NCBI GenBank assembly: GCA_030151225.1
Contig: JASLEG010000345.1
Coordinates: forward strand, 15,725 to 79,724
Direction of reading: 5' to 3'
Source of the DNA: Burkholderia sp.
GTDB taxonomy: Bacteria; Pseudomonadota; Gammaproteobacteria; Burkholderiales; Burkholderiaceae
Length of the DNA stretch: 64,000 nucleotides
In this document: one piece after another, positions 17,625 through 25,821 of the stretch
Layout: each line of letters starts with the position of its first letter
Position numbering within the stretch: the first letter of the stretch is position 1
Notes under the pieces: model-generated
Seen by the model: the letters and a program-made list of their open reading frames with translations, nothing else
What the model was told of the DNA's origin: nothing
Databases searched by the model: none
Program-made: the position numbers and the translations under genes

Positions 17625-17640
17625 TTTTTGTATGCAAAAT
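17625..17640. promoter_or_regulatory. Operator 2 for the GntR/FCD regulator, over its own start codon
   Basis: The sequence tttttgtatgcaaaat matches operator 1 at 14 of 16 positions and covers the ATG of the regulator gene at 17632. Binding here should block the regulator's own transcription or translation, implying autoregulation. The two sites are 135 bases apart centre to centre, which also permits looping. Confidence 0.7.
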
Positions 17641-18360
17641 GACGCCCCCCAAGGCGCTCCGCGCGCCCTGCTGCCGCCCGTGGAGCGGCTGCGCCTGCAC
17701 GACACCGTGGTCGAGCATCTGCGCAATTTCATCGTGGAAGGCACGCTCGAGCCGGGCCAGAAGCTCAACGAGCGCGAGCTCTGCGAGATGCTCGGCATTT
17801 CGCGCACGCCGCTGCGCGAGGCGCTGAAGGTGCTCGAGGTGGAAGGGCTGGTGGAGATCGCGCCGAACCGCGGCGCGTCGGTCTCGAAGATGAGCGAGGC
17901 CGAGATCCGCGAGACCTTCGAGCTGATGAGCGGGCTCGAGGCGTTCTCGGGCGAGCTCGCCTGCGAGCGCATCACGGCCGAGGAGATCGACGCGATCAAG
18001 GCGCTGCATTACGCGATGCTTGCATGCCGCGCGCAGCAGGACCTGCCCGGCTACTACAGCCGCAATCGCGAGATCCACGACCGCATCAACCTCGCGGCGC
18101 GCAACGCGGCGCTGCGGCAAACCTACCTCGCGATCAACCGCCGCCTGCAGGCGCTGCGGTTCCGCTCGAACTTCCACAGCGGCAAGTGGGACCGCGCGAT
18201 CCACGATCATTCCGACATGATCGAGGCGCTCGAGGCGCGCGACGGCAAGCGGCTCGCGCTGATCCTGCGCCGCCATCTGCTCGACAAGCGCGACACGGTC
18301 CTGCAGATCGACGCGACCAGCGCCGCGGCGCATCACGAGGGCGGCACGAAGCCGTCCTGA
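17632..18360 (+). CDS. GntR-family regulator, FCD (FadR-like) subfamily
   Basis: A 242-residue regulator. The winged HTH is at about residues 25-85 (VEHLRNFIVEGTLEPGQKL, ELCEMLGISRTPLREALKVL), followed by the all-helical FCD effector domain with its metal-binding residues in the pattern ... YYSRNREIHDRIN ... HDHSDMIEAL ... RRHLLDKR. The start MQNDAPQG lies within an operator-like palindrome. The product is probably a ligand-released repressor of the divergent aminotransferase-MFS-hydratase operon, sensing its carboxylate substrate. Confidence 0.9.
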   Translation: MQNDAPQGAPRALLPPVERLRLHDTVVEHLRNFIVEGTLEPGQKLNERELCEMLGISRTPLREALKVLEVEGLVEIAPNRGASVSKMSEAEIRETFELMSGLEAFSGELACERITAEEIDAIKALHYAMLACRAQQDLPGYYSRNREIHDRINLAARNAALRQTYLAINRRLQALRFRSNFHSGKWDRAIHDHSDMIEALEARDGKRLALILRRHLLDKRDTVLQIDATSAAAHHEGGTKPS

Positions 18361-18765
18361 ACGTTCGCACGGGCACGTCATGCGCCCCGTGCAGCGCCCT
18401 CGCGCTGTCCCGGTTTCGCCCGACGCGATCGCCGCGTGCCGGCCCTGGTAGTGCCGCGCATCCTCCAAAAAAATTTTTCGGGCACCTTTCCGCAGCACGT
18501 ATCGCGCCCGCGCGAGGCATGCTCGCGGGCGGCCGTTTTCGCAGCAACGGTTTGTTGCAGATGTTGCTTCCTGCAAGGCCTGAACGTGGTTTTCGGGCGC
18601 GCGGGAATTGCGCCACTGCTTTACACTCGTCGAGCCGTTTCATTCATCAGATCGATCGTTCCGGCGTCGTTGAGAGGGATGCCGGAAGCCTGTCGGAACT
18701 GCGCGCGACAGGTCAGGTCGGATTTTCCGTAGACCGTGCATCACGGGACCTTGGAGGGTCACAAC
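18361..18765. other. Intergenic region with terminator-like hairpin
   Basis: 405 bases without a credible gene. A run of A then T (ccaaaaaaatttttcg) lies near 18465-18481. The rest is probably the leader and promoter region of the sedolisin gene, which has a good GGAGG site just before 18766. Confidence 0.4.
18506..18538 (+). terminator. Possible terminator after the GntR gene
   Basis: Imperfect GC-rich hairpin: gcccg...cgag pairs with ctcg...cgggc, with a two-base bulge and a 5-base loop, followed by ggccgtttt. Position fits termination downstream of the GntR gene, though the T-run is short. Confidence 0.4.
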
Positions 18766-20349
18766 ATGGCAAGGCATCTTCACGGCGGCAGCGAGCCGAA
18801 AGTCGTCACGGAATCCAAATGCGTGGGCGCATGCGATCCCGCCGAACGGATTCACGTCACGGTGATGCTGCGACGCGAGGGCGAGGATGCGCTCGATGCG
18901 CTCGTCGGCAAGCTCGCGAGCGGCGATCCGTCGGCGAAACCGGTATCGCGCGACGATTTCGCGAAACGCTTCGGCGCACGCAAGGACGATATCGAGCACA
19001 CCGAAGCGTTCGCGAAGAAACATCAACTGACGGTGGAGCGCGTCGACCCGGTGCAGAGCGTGGTGGAGCTGGCCGGCACCGTCGCGCAGTTCGAGAACGC
19101 CTTTGGCGTCAAGCTCCAGCAGTACGAACACCATGCGGTGGGCACCTTCCGCGCGCGCACCGGCGACATCGCGCTGCCCGACGAACTGCACGACGCCGTC
19201 ACGGCCGTGCTCGGCCTCGACACGCGCCCGCAGGCGCATCCGCATTTCCGTTTCCGGCCGCCGTTCCAGCCCGCGCGCAGCGGTGCCGGCACCTCGTACA
19301 CGCCGGTGCAGCTCGCGCAGATCTACAACTTCCCTGACGGCGACGGCGCGGGCCAGTGCATCGGCCTGATCGAGCTCGGCGGCGGCTATCGCGCGGCCGA
19401 CATCGACGCGTATTTCGACCAGCTCGGCGTGGCGCGTCCCAAGCTCGTGGACGTGGGCGTGGGCGGCGGCCGCAACGCGCCGACCGGCGATCCGAACGGC
19501 CCCGACGGCGAGGTGGCGCTCGACATCGAGGTGGCCGGCGCGATCGCGCCGGGCGCGACGATCGCCGTGTACTTCTCGCCGAACAGCGATTCGGGCTTCA
19601 TCCAGTCGGTCAACCAGGCGATCCACGACACCACCAACAAGCCGTCGGTCGTGTCGATCAGCTGGGGTGGCCCGGAAGCCTCATGGACGCAACAATCGAT
19701 GCAGGCGTTCAACAACGTGCTGAAGGCCGCGGCCTCGCTCGGCGTGACCATCTGCGCCGCCTCGGGCGACAGCGGCTCGGGCGACGGCCTGCAGGATGGC
19801 CAGAATCACGTGGATTTCCCGGCCTCGAGCCCCTACGTGCTCGCCTGCGGCGGCACCACGCTCGATGCGCAGGCCGGGCAGGGCATCCGCCGCGAGGTGG
19901 TATGGAACGACGAGGCCGCAAGCGGCGGCGCTGGCGGTGGCGGCATCAGCAACGTGTTCGCGCTGCCGTCGTACCAGAAGGGTCTCAGCGCGAAGCAGAC
20001 CCAGGGCCGCAGCGTGACGCTGGCCAATCGTGGCGTGCCCGACGTGGCCGGCGATGCCTCGCCCACCACCGGCTATCAGGTGCTGGTGGGCGGCAGCACC
20101 ACCGTGGTGGGCGGCACCAGCGCCGTGGCACCGCTGTGGGCCGCGCTGATCGCCCGCATCAACGCCACGGCGGGCAGCCCGGTGGGCTGGGCCAATCCGA
20201 AGCTGTACGCGCAGCCGTCGGCGTTCAACGACGTCACGCAGGGCAACAACGGCGCGTTCGCGGCCGCGCAGGGCTGGGACGCCTGCACCGGCCTCGGCAG
20301 CCCCGACGGCGCGAAGATCGCGGCGGCGCTGCAGGGCACCGGCAAGTAG
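18766..20349 (+). CDS. Sedolisin-type serine-carboxyl peptidase (S53)
   Basis: A 527-residue acid-active endopeptidase of the sedolisin/kumamolisin family. Residues ~10-180 are the pro-domain (ending near FRPPFQPARSG), and the catalytic domain follows. Catalytic residues are visible: Glu249 and Asp253 in DGEVALDIEVAG, the oxyanion Asp335 in ASGDSGSGDG, and the nucleophile Ser452 in GGTSAVAPLWAAL. The calcium-site region is at the C-terminus (DVTQGNNG...GWDACTGLGSPDG). The start at 18766 has a GGAGG site. There is no N-terminal signal peptide, so export, if it happens, is not by Sec; kumamolisin-group proteases from other bacteria show the same oddity. It is followed by a carboxypeptidase gene in the same direction. 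Confidence 0.9.
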   Translation: MARHLHGGSEPKVVTESKCVGACDPAERIHVTVMLRREGEDALDALVGKLASGDPSAKPVSRDDFAKRFGARKDDIEHTEAFAKKHQLTVERVDPVQSVVELAGTVAQFENAFGVKLQQYEHHAVGTFRARTGDIALPDELHDAVTAVLGLDTRPQAHPHFRFRPPFQPARSGAGTSYTPVQLAQIYNFPDGDGAGQCIGLIELGGGYRAADIDAYFDQLGVARPKLVDVGVGGGRNAPTGDPNGPDGEVALDIEVAGAIAPGATIAVYFSPNSDSGFIQSVNQAIHDTTNKPSVVSISWGGPEASWTQQSMQAFNNVLKAAASLGVTICAASGDSGSGDGLQDGQNHVDFPASSPYVLACGGTTLDAQAGQGIRREVVWNDEAASGGAGGGGISNVFALPSYQKGLSAKQTQGRSVTLANRGVPDVAGDASPTTGYQVLVGGSTTVVGGTSAVAPLWAALIARINATAGSPVGWANPKLYAQPSAFNDVTQGNNGAFAAAQGWDACTGLGSPDGAKIAAALQGTGK

Positions 20350-20369
20350 CGGCATCAGGCGTTACCCGG

Positions 20370-20397
20370 CGCGCCGCCGTCACGCGGCGGCGGCGCG
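20370..20397 (+). terminator. Intercistronic GC hairpin
   Basis: A perfect 10-bp stem, cgcgccgccg with cggcggcgcg, and an 8-base loop, located 20 bases after the sedolisin stop and 55 bases before the carboxypeptidase start. No T-run follows, so it may stabilise the upstream message or act as a weak attenuator rather than a full terminator. Confidence 0.45.
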
Positions 20398-20451
20398 CAG
20401 GTTTGCAGGCACATTCACGGCACGTTCGATAAAACCAGAAGGAGCGGCACG

Positions 20452-22128
20452 ATGAGCAAGCATTCGGGATCTTCGTCCAGCGGCGGCACCTATCCGCTGC
20501 ACCATGGCGCACACAATTCGCACGGCGTGCCGCCGACCGTCGATCCGGTCGCGCTCGCGCGCGGACGCGACCAGCCTTTCTTCGATCCCGTCGCGTACGG
20601 CAACGGCCCCGACGATTCGGTGGCCGACACGACCGAGGGCGAGGCGCTCACCCATCACACCACCACGATCGGCGGCAAGCGCATCGCCTACACGGCCACG
20701 GCCGGCCATCTCGTCACCGTGGATCCGAGCAGCTCGCAGCCGAATGCGAAGCTGTTCTACGTGGCCTTCACGCAGGACGGGCAGAAGGAGGAAACGCGGC
20801 CCGTCACGTTCTTCTACAACGGTGGCCCCGGATCGTCGTCGGTGTTCGTGCTGCTCGGCTCGTTCGCGCCGCGCCGCATCCGCACCTCGATGCCGAGCTT
20901 CACGCCGCCCGCGCCGTACCAGATGGAGGACAACCCCGACAGCCTGCTCGACAAGAGCGATCTGGTGTTCGTGAACCCGATCGGCACCGGCTACTCGGCG
21001 GCGATCGCGCCGTACAAGAACCGCAATTTCTGGGGCGTGGACGAAGACGCCGATTCGCTCAAGCAGTTCGTCAAGCGCTACCTCACGAAGAACAACCGCT
21101 GGAATTCGCCGAAATACCTGTACGGCGAGTCGTACGGCACGGCGCGCACCTGCGTGCTGGCCTACAAGCTGCACGAGGACGGCGTGGACCTGAACGGCGT
21201 CACGCTGCAGTCGTCGATCCTCGACTACAAGCAGGCCGGCAACCCGGTGGGCGCGCTGCCCACCGCGGCGGCCGACGCGTGGTATCACAAGAAGCTCGGC
21301 GTCTCGCCCACGCCCACCGATCTCGGCACGTTCGCCGAGGAGGTGGCGCAGTTCGCGCGCACCGACTACCTCGAGGCGCTGCGCAAGTTCCCGCAGACCG
21401 ACGCGGCCACCGTGCAGAAGCTGGCCGAGTACACCGGTATCGACACGGCCACGCTGCTGTCGTGGAGCCTCGACGTCGCGAGCTACGACGCGCGCGGCAA
21501 TTCGGTGTTCCTCACCACGCTGCTGCGCGCGCGCGGGCTGTCGCTGGGCTCGTACGACGGGCGCGTGACCGCGATCTCCTCGGGCATCGCCGGCAACATC
21601 GATCCGAACTCGGGAGGCAACGATCCCACCATGACGGCCGTCACCGGCGTGTACACGGCGATGTGGAACGCGTATCTGAACGAGCAGCTCAAGTACACCT
21701 CGAATTCGGCGTTCACCGATCTGAACGATCAGGCGTTCGCGAACTGGGACTTCAGGCACAAGGATCCGACCGGCGCCGAGGTGGGCGTGGACGCGAAGGG
21801 CAACGTGGTGCTGTACACGGCCGGCGATCTGGCCGCGGTGATGGCGCTCAATCCCGATCTGAAGGTGCTGTCGGCGAACGGCTTCTACGATTTCGTCACG
21901 CCGTTCTACCAGACGGTGCTCGATCTGCAGCAGATGCCGCTCGAGAATGCCGACGTGCGCAAGAACCTGTCGGCGCGCTTCTATCCGTCGGGGCACATGG
22001 TGTATCTCGACGGCGGCTCGCGCACCGCGCTCAAGCGCGATCTGGCCGCGATGTACGACCACACGGCGTCCGATTCGGGCGCGGTGATGCGGATTCGCGC
22101 GCTGCAGGCGAAGAAGCGCGGCGGCTGA
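20452..22128 (+). CDS. Serine carboxypeptidase-like protein (S10)
   Basis: A 558-residue protein of the S10 alpha/beta-hydrolase family. It has the oxyanion motif FFYNGGPGSSSVFVLLG, the nucleophile elbow YGESYGTAR (Ser227), Asp480 in NGFYDFVTP and His515 in YPSGHMVYLDGG, a complete triad. The length fits the bacterial branch. Like the adjacent sedolisin, it lacks an obvious signal peptide and starts with a Ser/His/Gly-rich stretch (MSKHSGSSSSGGTYPLHHGA). S10 and S53 enzymes both work at low pH, so the pair may degrade proteins together, an endopeptidase followed by a carboxypeptidase. Confidence 0.9.
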   Translation: MSKHSGSSSSGGTYPLHHGAHNSHGVPPTVDPVALARGRDQPFFDPVAYGNGPDDSVADTTEGEALTHHTTTIGGKRIAYTATAGHLVTVDPSSSQPNAKLFYVAFTQDGQKEETRPVTFFYNGGPGSSSVFVLLGSFAPRRIRTSMPSFTPPAPYQMEDNPDSLLDKSDLVFVNPIGTGYSAAIAPYKNRNFWGVDEDADSLKQFVKRYLTKNNRWNSPKYLYGESYGTARTCVLAYKLHEDGVDLNGVTLQSSILDYKQAGNPVGALPTAAADAWYHKKLGVSPTPTDLGTFAEEVAQFARTDYLEALRKFPQTDAATVQKLAEYTGIDTATLLSWSLDVASYDARGNSVFLTTLLRARGLSLGSYDGRVTAISSGIAGNIDPNSGGNDPTMTAVTGVYTAMWNAYLNEQLKYTSNSAFTDLNDQAFANWDFRHKDPTGAEVGVDAKGNVVLYTAGDLAAVMALNPDLKVLSANGFYDFVTPFYQTVLDLQQMPLENADVRKNLSARFYPSGHMVYLDGGSRTALKRDLAAMYDHTASDSGAVMRIRALQAKKRGG

Positions 22129-22162
22129 GCCTCTCGCGTTGCGTCGCGCATCAAAAAGTGTC

Positions 22163-22203
22163 GGTATCAAGTCTTTCGTGCCAATCACGCAAGGCTTGAT
22201 ACC
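22163..22203. repeat. Inverted repeat at the island edge
   Basis: ggtatcaag at 22163-22171 is exactly complementary to cttgatacc at 22195-22203, with a 23-base spacer. It lies between the carboxypeptidase stop and an insertion-sequence fragment, at the left border of the scarred region. It could be a terminator stem or a relic of a mobile-element end. Confidence 0.45.
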
Positions 22204-22207
22204 ACAT

Positions 22208-22312
22208 CTGGGACAGCAGGTTGGCGCTGAACCGCTGATTCCGGAGTTCGCGCCATCGCCCAAAGGCGGACGCCGGCACACGGTCGATGACCGAGCTGCG
22301 CTCAACGGCATC
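22208..22312 (+). pseudogene. IS5-family transposase fragment (N-terminal)
   Basis: About 35 codons read LGQQVGAEPLIPEFAP, then SPKGGRRHTVDDRAALNGI, which is the well-conserved N-terminal part of IS5/IS427-type transposases (normally continued by ILFVLRTG). The frame continues without homology, so the rest of the element has been deleted. Marks the left side of the accessory island. Confidence 0.7.
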
Positions 22313-22377
22313 CCGAAACGACACATCGTCGTAGATGCTCGCGACCCATGCAGGTCAATGAACGGACATTCCAGAGC

Positions 22378-24168
22378 TCACAACCGCACCGGGGTGAAGC
22401 CGTCAGAACTCCAGTCTTCGCTGCCGACCCCGTGATGAACGAAAAAGAATCCTTCGGGGTCGTAGCGATCCTTGATCGCTTTCAGCCGCTCGTAATTCGC
22501 CCCCCAAAACGCCTCGCGCCAATCTCCACGGAAAAAATCTGTCTCTGACAGGTAAGAGCCGCCTTGCGGTGCCAATGCTCTGAGAACGGCCGCAGCTTTG
22601 GCTACACGCCCGGCTTGGCGATGCGCCTCTGCCATGCTCGGCGGCGTGATCGGGAGCCCCGCAAACGGCGGCGGACCGCCCGCAGCCACAATCATCAGGG
22701 CGAACGCGTCGGCAACTTTCGGATTCATGGCGCACTGACGTGCCTGCTCGTTCACCGCGTCAGGTGCGCCCGCGAGCCCTTTGTTGACATGCAGTTCCAC
22801 GGTTTGAAATTGGGCGGCCTCGATGAGCGCGTGGGCAAGCTGACCGCGTTGGGCTGGTTCGAGAAGTGTCGCGGGCAGCCATTGCGAATCGTAACCGTGC
22901 ACGAATAGTGAGGCCTGGTCGCCATCGCCTCGCCACCAGCCGTGCTGAGTGGCCGCTTCGGCTCGCGGATCGCGCACAAGTCCCGGGTTGGTATCGAGAT
23001 CCCACCAGCGGCGTGCGGGACCGGCGCCGATCTGCGGTGCATCGATGAAAGCGAAATCTGCCGGTGAGGCTCGTATCCAATCGGTGAAAGGTGCCCACAC
23101 CGATTTGGCGCGCTCGTCGTCGAGGCCCTGACTCACCATCGAGACGTGGACTCCGTCTTCGTGGAAAACAAGCTGCTCGCCCCAGTGGGCGTTGAACAGG
23201 TTTTCGGCATAGTGGTCGACGAGCCGTTCGACCAACCGCCGGTAAGCCTCGTGCGATGACGCCTTGACCGCGAACTCAGCCCAACCGAAGTGCTCGGGCA
23301 GATCGTGGGTCTGCAAAGTGAGTTCGGTCACGACACCGAAGCTGCCGCCACCCCCGCCTTTTAGCGCCCAGAAAAGCTCCGGCTCCCGCGATGCGTTGAC
23401 TGTGCGGACGACGCCGTCAGCGGTGACGATCTCGGCCTGGAGCAGGCTCGCGGCCGCCAATCCGTAACGTTTCGAAAACGATCCGAAACCGCCGCCCTGA
23501 ACGAGGCCGGCCACTCCGACGCTCGCACAACCGCCGCCTTGGACATATCGCCCCGCCTTCGTGGTGACGGCAGTGTAGACGTCGATCCACATGCAGCCGG
23601 CCTCTACCGTCACGGCCGGCGTCGGGGGCGTTGAAGCGCCCAGTGGAACGAACGCATCGTGTAGCTCGATGCGGTTCATCGCGCGTGTCCAGATCAAGAG
23701 GGAATCCGGCGCGTTCGAGCCGCCAAGATAACTATGCCCCCCGCCTTTCACGACCAGACGCAAGTTGTGCTGGCGCACGAACTTGATGCCCTCAACCACG
23801 TCGGCGGTGGAACGGGCCGCCACGGCGTAAGCGCTCGCGCGGGGTGTCCATGCATCGAGCCAGCCTGAGATCTGGGTGCCGCCTGGATCATCGCCGAGCG
23901 CGATTGGGTTCCGGGCTTCCTCCAGACGAGCAAGACAATCGGGCGTGCGGGGCGCTTGCGCACAGGCCTGCCAGATGGTCGTCGGGCGCAACAAATTCCC
24001 ACCCACTGCGTGACTCAGCGCCTCCCAATCCCCTGTTCCCGGCCACACAGGATCGCCAAGCCGGACGCGGCCCGTTCGAGCCACGGCCGGAATCGTGTCG
24101 GCAAAGATCGTGTTGGCGGGCAGGAAAGGCAGCGCGGCAACACCCTTTAGAAGGCATCGTCTCTTCAT
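22378..24168 (-). CDS. Secreted FAD-linked oxidase (berberine bridge enzyme family), bicovalent flavin type
   Basis: A 597-residue flavoprotein. The N-terminus MKRRCLLKGVAALPFLPANT has a twin-arginine-like start and a hydrophobic stretch ending near IFADT, so export of the folded enzyme by Tat is likely. The FAD-binding PCMH domain has VVKGGGHSYLGGSN (His145) and YVQGGGCASVGVAGLVQGG (Cys214), the two residues that tether FAD covalently in bicovalent oxidases. The C-terminal BBE motif is NYERLKAIKDRYDPEGFFF. The start at 24168 avoids the AT-rich leader of the longer frame. Such enzymes oxidise sugars or aromatic alcohols with oxygen. Base use is less GC-rich than its neighbours and insertion-sequence debris lies on both sides, suggesting transfer. 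Confidence 0.85.
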   Translation of the reverse strand: MKRRCLLKGVAALPFLPANTIFADTIPAVARTGRVRLGDPVWPGTGDWEALSHAVGGNLLRPTTIWQACAQAPRTPDCLARLEEARNPIALGDDPGGTQISGWLDAWTPRASAYAVAARSTADVVEGIKFVRQHNLRLVVKGGGHSYLGGSNAPDSLLIWTRAMNRIELHDAFVPLGASTPPTPAVTVEAGCMWIDVYTAVTTKAGRYVQGGGCASVGVAGLVQGGGFGSFSKRYGLAAASLLQAEIVTADGVVRTVNASREPELFWALKGGGGGSFGVVTELTLQTHDLPEHFGWAEFAVKASSHEAYRRLVERLVDHYAENLFNAHWGEQLVFHEDGVHVSMVSQGLDDERAKSVWAPFTDWIRASPADFAFIDAPQIGAGPARRWWDLDTNPGLVRDPRAEAATQHGWWRGDGDQASLFVHGYDSQWLPATLLEPAQRGQLAHALIEAAQFQTVELHVNKGLAGAPDAVNEQARQCAMNPKVADAFALMIVAAGGPPPFAGLPITPPSMAEAHRQAGRVAKAAAVLRALAPQGGSYLSETDFFRGDWREAFWGANYERLKAIKDRYDPEGFFFVHHGVGSEDWSSDGFTPVRL

Positions 24169-24412
24169 GTCGTCTCTTTTTCCTACCGGAAGCTGATCGG
24201 CGTGGCGAAGCATCTTTTCCGAATTCTAAAGCGGGCCTGGTTCGCTCCGTCAACCAAATGCCTGCTGCAATCTCAAGGCGACATCAGAGTGTCAGCGCGA
24301 TTTCGTGGATGGGTGTCCCCAAGTGGCCGCACAGAGCCCCATGCCAACGGCGGACGATCGCCTCAGGTACGGGCCTTCATGCGAGAGGCATGTATCGACC
24401 AATACCGGACAA
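24169..24412. other. Intergenic stretch, upstream of the oxidase
   Basis: About 244 bases without a supported gene. It probably holds the promoter of the leftward oxidase gene and unidentifiable debris next to the GNAT remnant. Confidence 0.35.
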
Positions 24413-24592
24413 TCATGCTTTCCGAAAGCGGTCACTCAACTCGGGCGGCGCACACAGGAAGATATCCCATTCCGCTTCGTCGGTCTGCACGAACCCGTGC
24501 CGCTGGTAGAAGCGGTTCGAATCACTGCCGCGGAGGGCATCTGGTCGGATCGGCATGCGTTGCGCGTCGGCACTTTCAAAGACCTCCCTCAA
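24413..24592 (-). pseudogene. GNAT acetyltransferase C-terminal remnant
   Basis: About 60 codons read FESADAQRMPIRPDALRG, then SDSNRFYQRHGFVQTDEAEW and a short tail ending FRKA. The NRFYQRHGFV part is the conserved C-terminal strand and helix of GNAT N-acetyltransferases. The acetyl-CoA-binding core that should precede it is missing, and the frame runs backward directly into transposase sequence. Non-functional. Confidence 0.65.
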
Positions 24593-24992
24593 CCGTCCGA
24601 CCGTGCAGCGTGCCATCGCAATGCCTTCCCGGTTCATCTGTTTCCGGACCTTCGGCACGCCGCAGACCTGCATGCTGGCTTGCCAGACGCGCCTGATCGC
24701 CGGTTGCAAAAGCCCATCACGTCGACACGTTCACGCTCGGCCGTGCTCACGCCATCACGCTCCCCACGGTCGACCTCGTTGCGTTCGACCCAATCCAGCG
24801 GCGTCTGCGGCGTGCCGCCGATCATCGGTGCAATCGATTCGCCCGCCGCCCGCATCGACGGGCGCTCGCTACGCTGCTCGCGTAACACGCGTACGACGCG
24901 CTCTCGGGCTTCCGGGGAAAATTTGCCTGGCTTCCTGTTCATGGTGCCATTCTCTCGAGAGTTGGAGCCTCCTCGAAATCCGGGGCGACTCA
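24593..24992 (-). mobile_element. IS3-family insertion sequence remnant
   Basis: Transcribed leftward. OrfA starts at 24942 (MNRKPGKFSPEARERVVRVL, then SIAPMIGGTPQTPLDWVERN), matching the N-terminus of IS3-group OrfA proteins. After about 75 residues it breaks off and is joined out of frame to a piece of OrfB (RRVWQASMQVCGVPKVRKQM, then NREGIAMARCTVGRL). The right end at about 24964-24992 reads, on the minus strand, tgagtcgccccggatttcg, the usual type of terminal repeat. The left end is gone, replaced by the GNAT remnant. The element is inactive, and its insertion cut off the dhbA-like gene that begins immediately to the right. Confidence 0.75.
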
Positions 24993-24993
24993 C

Positions 24994-25189
24994 GGCAACA
25001 TCGGCGAACTCGACGTGTCGGGCGCGCGCTCGATCGCGGGCGATCCGTCCGTGTTTCGCGCGGGCATCCCGCTCGGCAAGATCGCGGTGCCGCGTGACAT
25101 CGCGCAGAGCGTGGCATTCCTGCTGTCCGACGCCGCCGGCCACATCACGATGCGCGAGCGGTGGTGGATGGCGGTGCGACGTTCTGAAA
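24994..25189 (+). pseudogene. 2,3-dihydro-2,3-dihydroxybenzoate dehydrogenase (dhbA/entA-like), C-terminal remnant
   Basis: The frame reads GIPLGKIAVPRDIAQSVAFL then LSDAAGHITMRE, nearly the consensus end of EntA/DhbA short-chain dehydrogenases. One T is then missing (cggtggtgg where ctggtggtgg is expected); restoring it gives the family's closing LVVDGGATF and a stop at 25187-25189. The upstream three quarters of the gene were removed at the insertion-sequence end. EntA makes 2,3-dihydroxybenzoate, the building block of catechol siderophores and of obafluorin. The fragment is followed by an isochorismate-synthase fragment in the order dhbA-dhbC. Confidence 0.8.
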
Positions 25190-25220
25190 CAGGGCGGCGA
25201 CAAGCGTGCCGAGGACAATC

Positions 25221-25721
25221 ATGACGAATGAAGCGGGTGAGGTGGTGTCATTGCGATGGACGACGGGCGCGAGCCGCGCGGACGGCACGTGGCCGCGCGC
25301 CGCACGGGCGCTGGAGACCGGGCGCGCCGTCGCATTGGCGCTCGACCTCGGCTACGTGCAGCACCTGCGCAGCAGGATGACCGCACGCCTGCGCGCGGAT
25401 ACCGACGTGTTCGGCGTGCTGGCGGTCATCTATCCGCCGGCCAGCATCTGGGGAAAGCCGGTCGAGCTGTGCGGCGAGCGGCTGCGTCGCTTCGAACACA
25501 TCGAACGCGGCTTCTTCGCGGGCGGGCTCGGCCTGTTCCGGCCCGCCGCCGGCGACGCCGATTTTGCGCTCGCGATCCGAAGCGCCCGCGTGACGGGCCG
25601 CGAAGTGCGCGTGTATGCGGGCAGTGGAATCGTCAAGGGCAGTGATCCGTATCGGGAATGGCTGGAGAGGGGAAATAAGATGCGGCCGTTCCTCGCGAAT
25701 GCCGCGTTCGATTCGATATAA
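25221..25721 (+). pseudogene. Isochorismate synthase (dhbC/entC-like), C-terminal remnant
   Basis: 166 codons. From about residue 45 on it matches the C-terminal catalytic half of chorismate-using enzymes: HLRSRMTARLRADTDVFGVL, IYPPASIWGKP, FEHIERGFFAGGLGLF and finally VYAGSGIVKGSDPYREWLE with the metal-binding Glu region and closing GNKMRPFL. A complete isochorismate synthase is about 390 residues, so more than half is missing. The first ~40 residues do not fit the family. With the dhbA-like fragment it shows that a 2,3-dihydroxybenzoate operon once preceded the ThrRS gene. Confidence 0.75.
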
Positions 25722-25821
25722 AGTTCGAAAATGGCACAGATATGTGATAGTTTCATCCGCTCGCCCGAGAACATCGCATCGATGTGGCGCGTGTAATCTC
25801 AATTCACGATTATTCAATTCC

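Noticed and set aside
25722..25821. T-box or other tRNA-sensing leader upstream of the second ThrRS gene
   Set aside because: Only 100 bases are available, with no T-box-like sequence and no terminator/antiterminator pair; such leaders are not usual in this group.
25615..25821. N-terminal extension of the ThrRS frame by 69 codons
   Set aside because: The extension overlaps the dhbC remnant and has no homology; MISIALPDGSRR is the normal ThrRS start.
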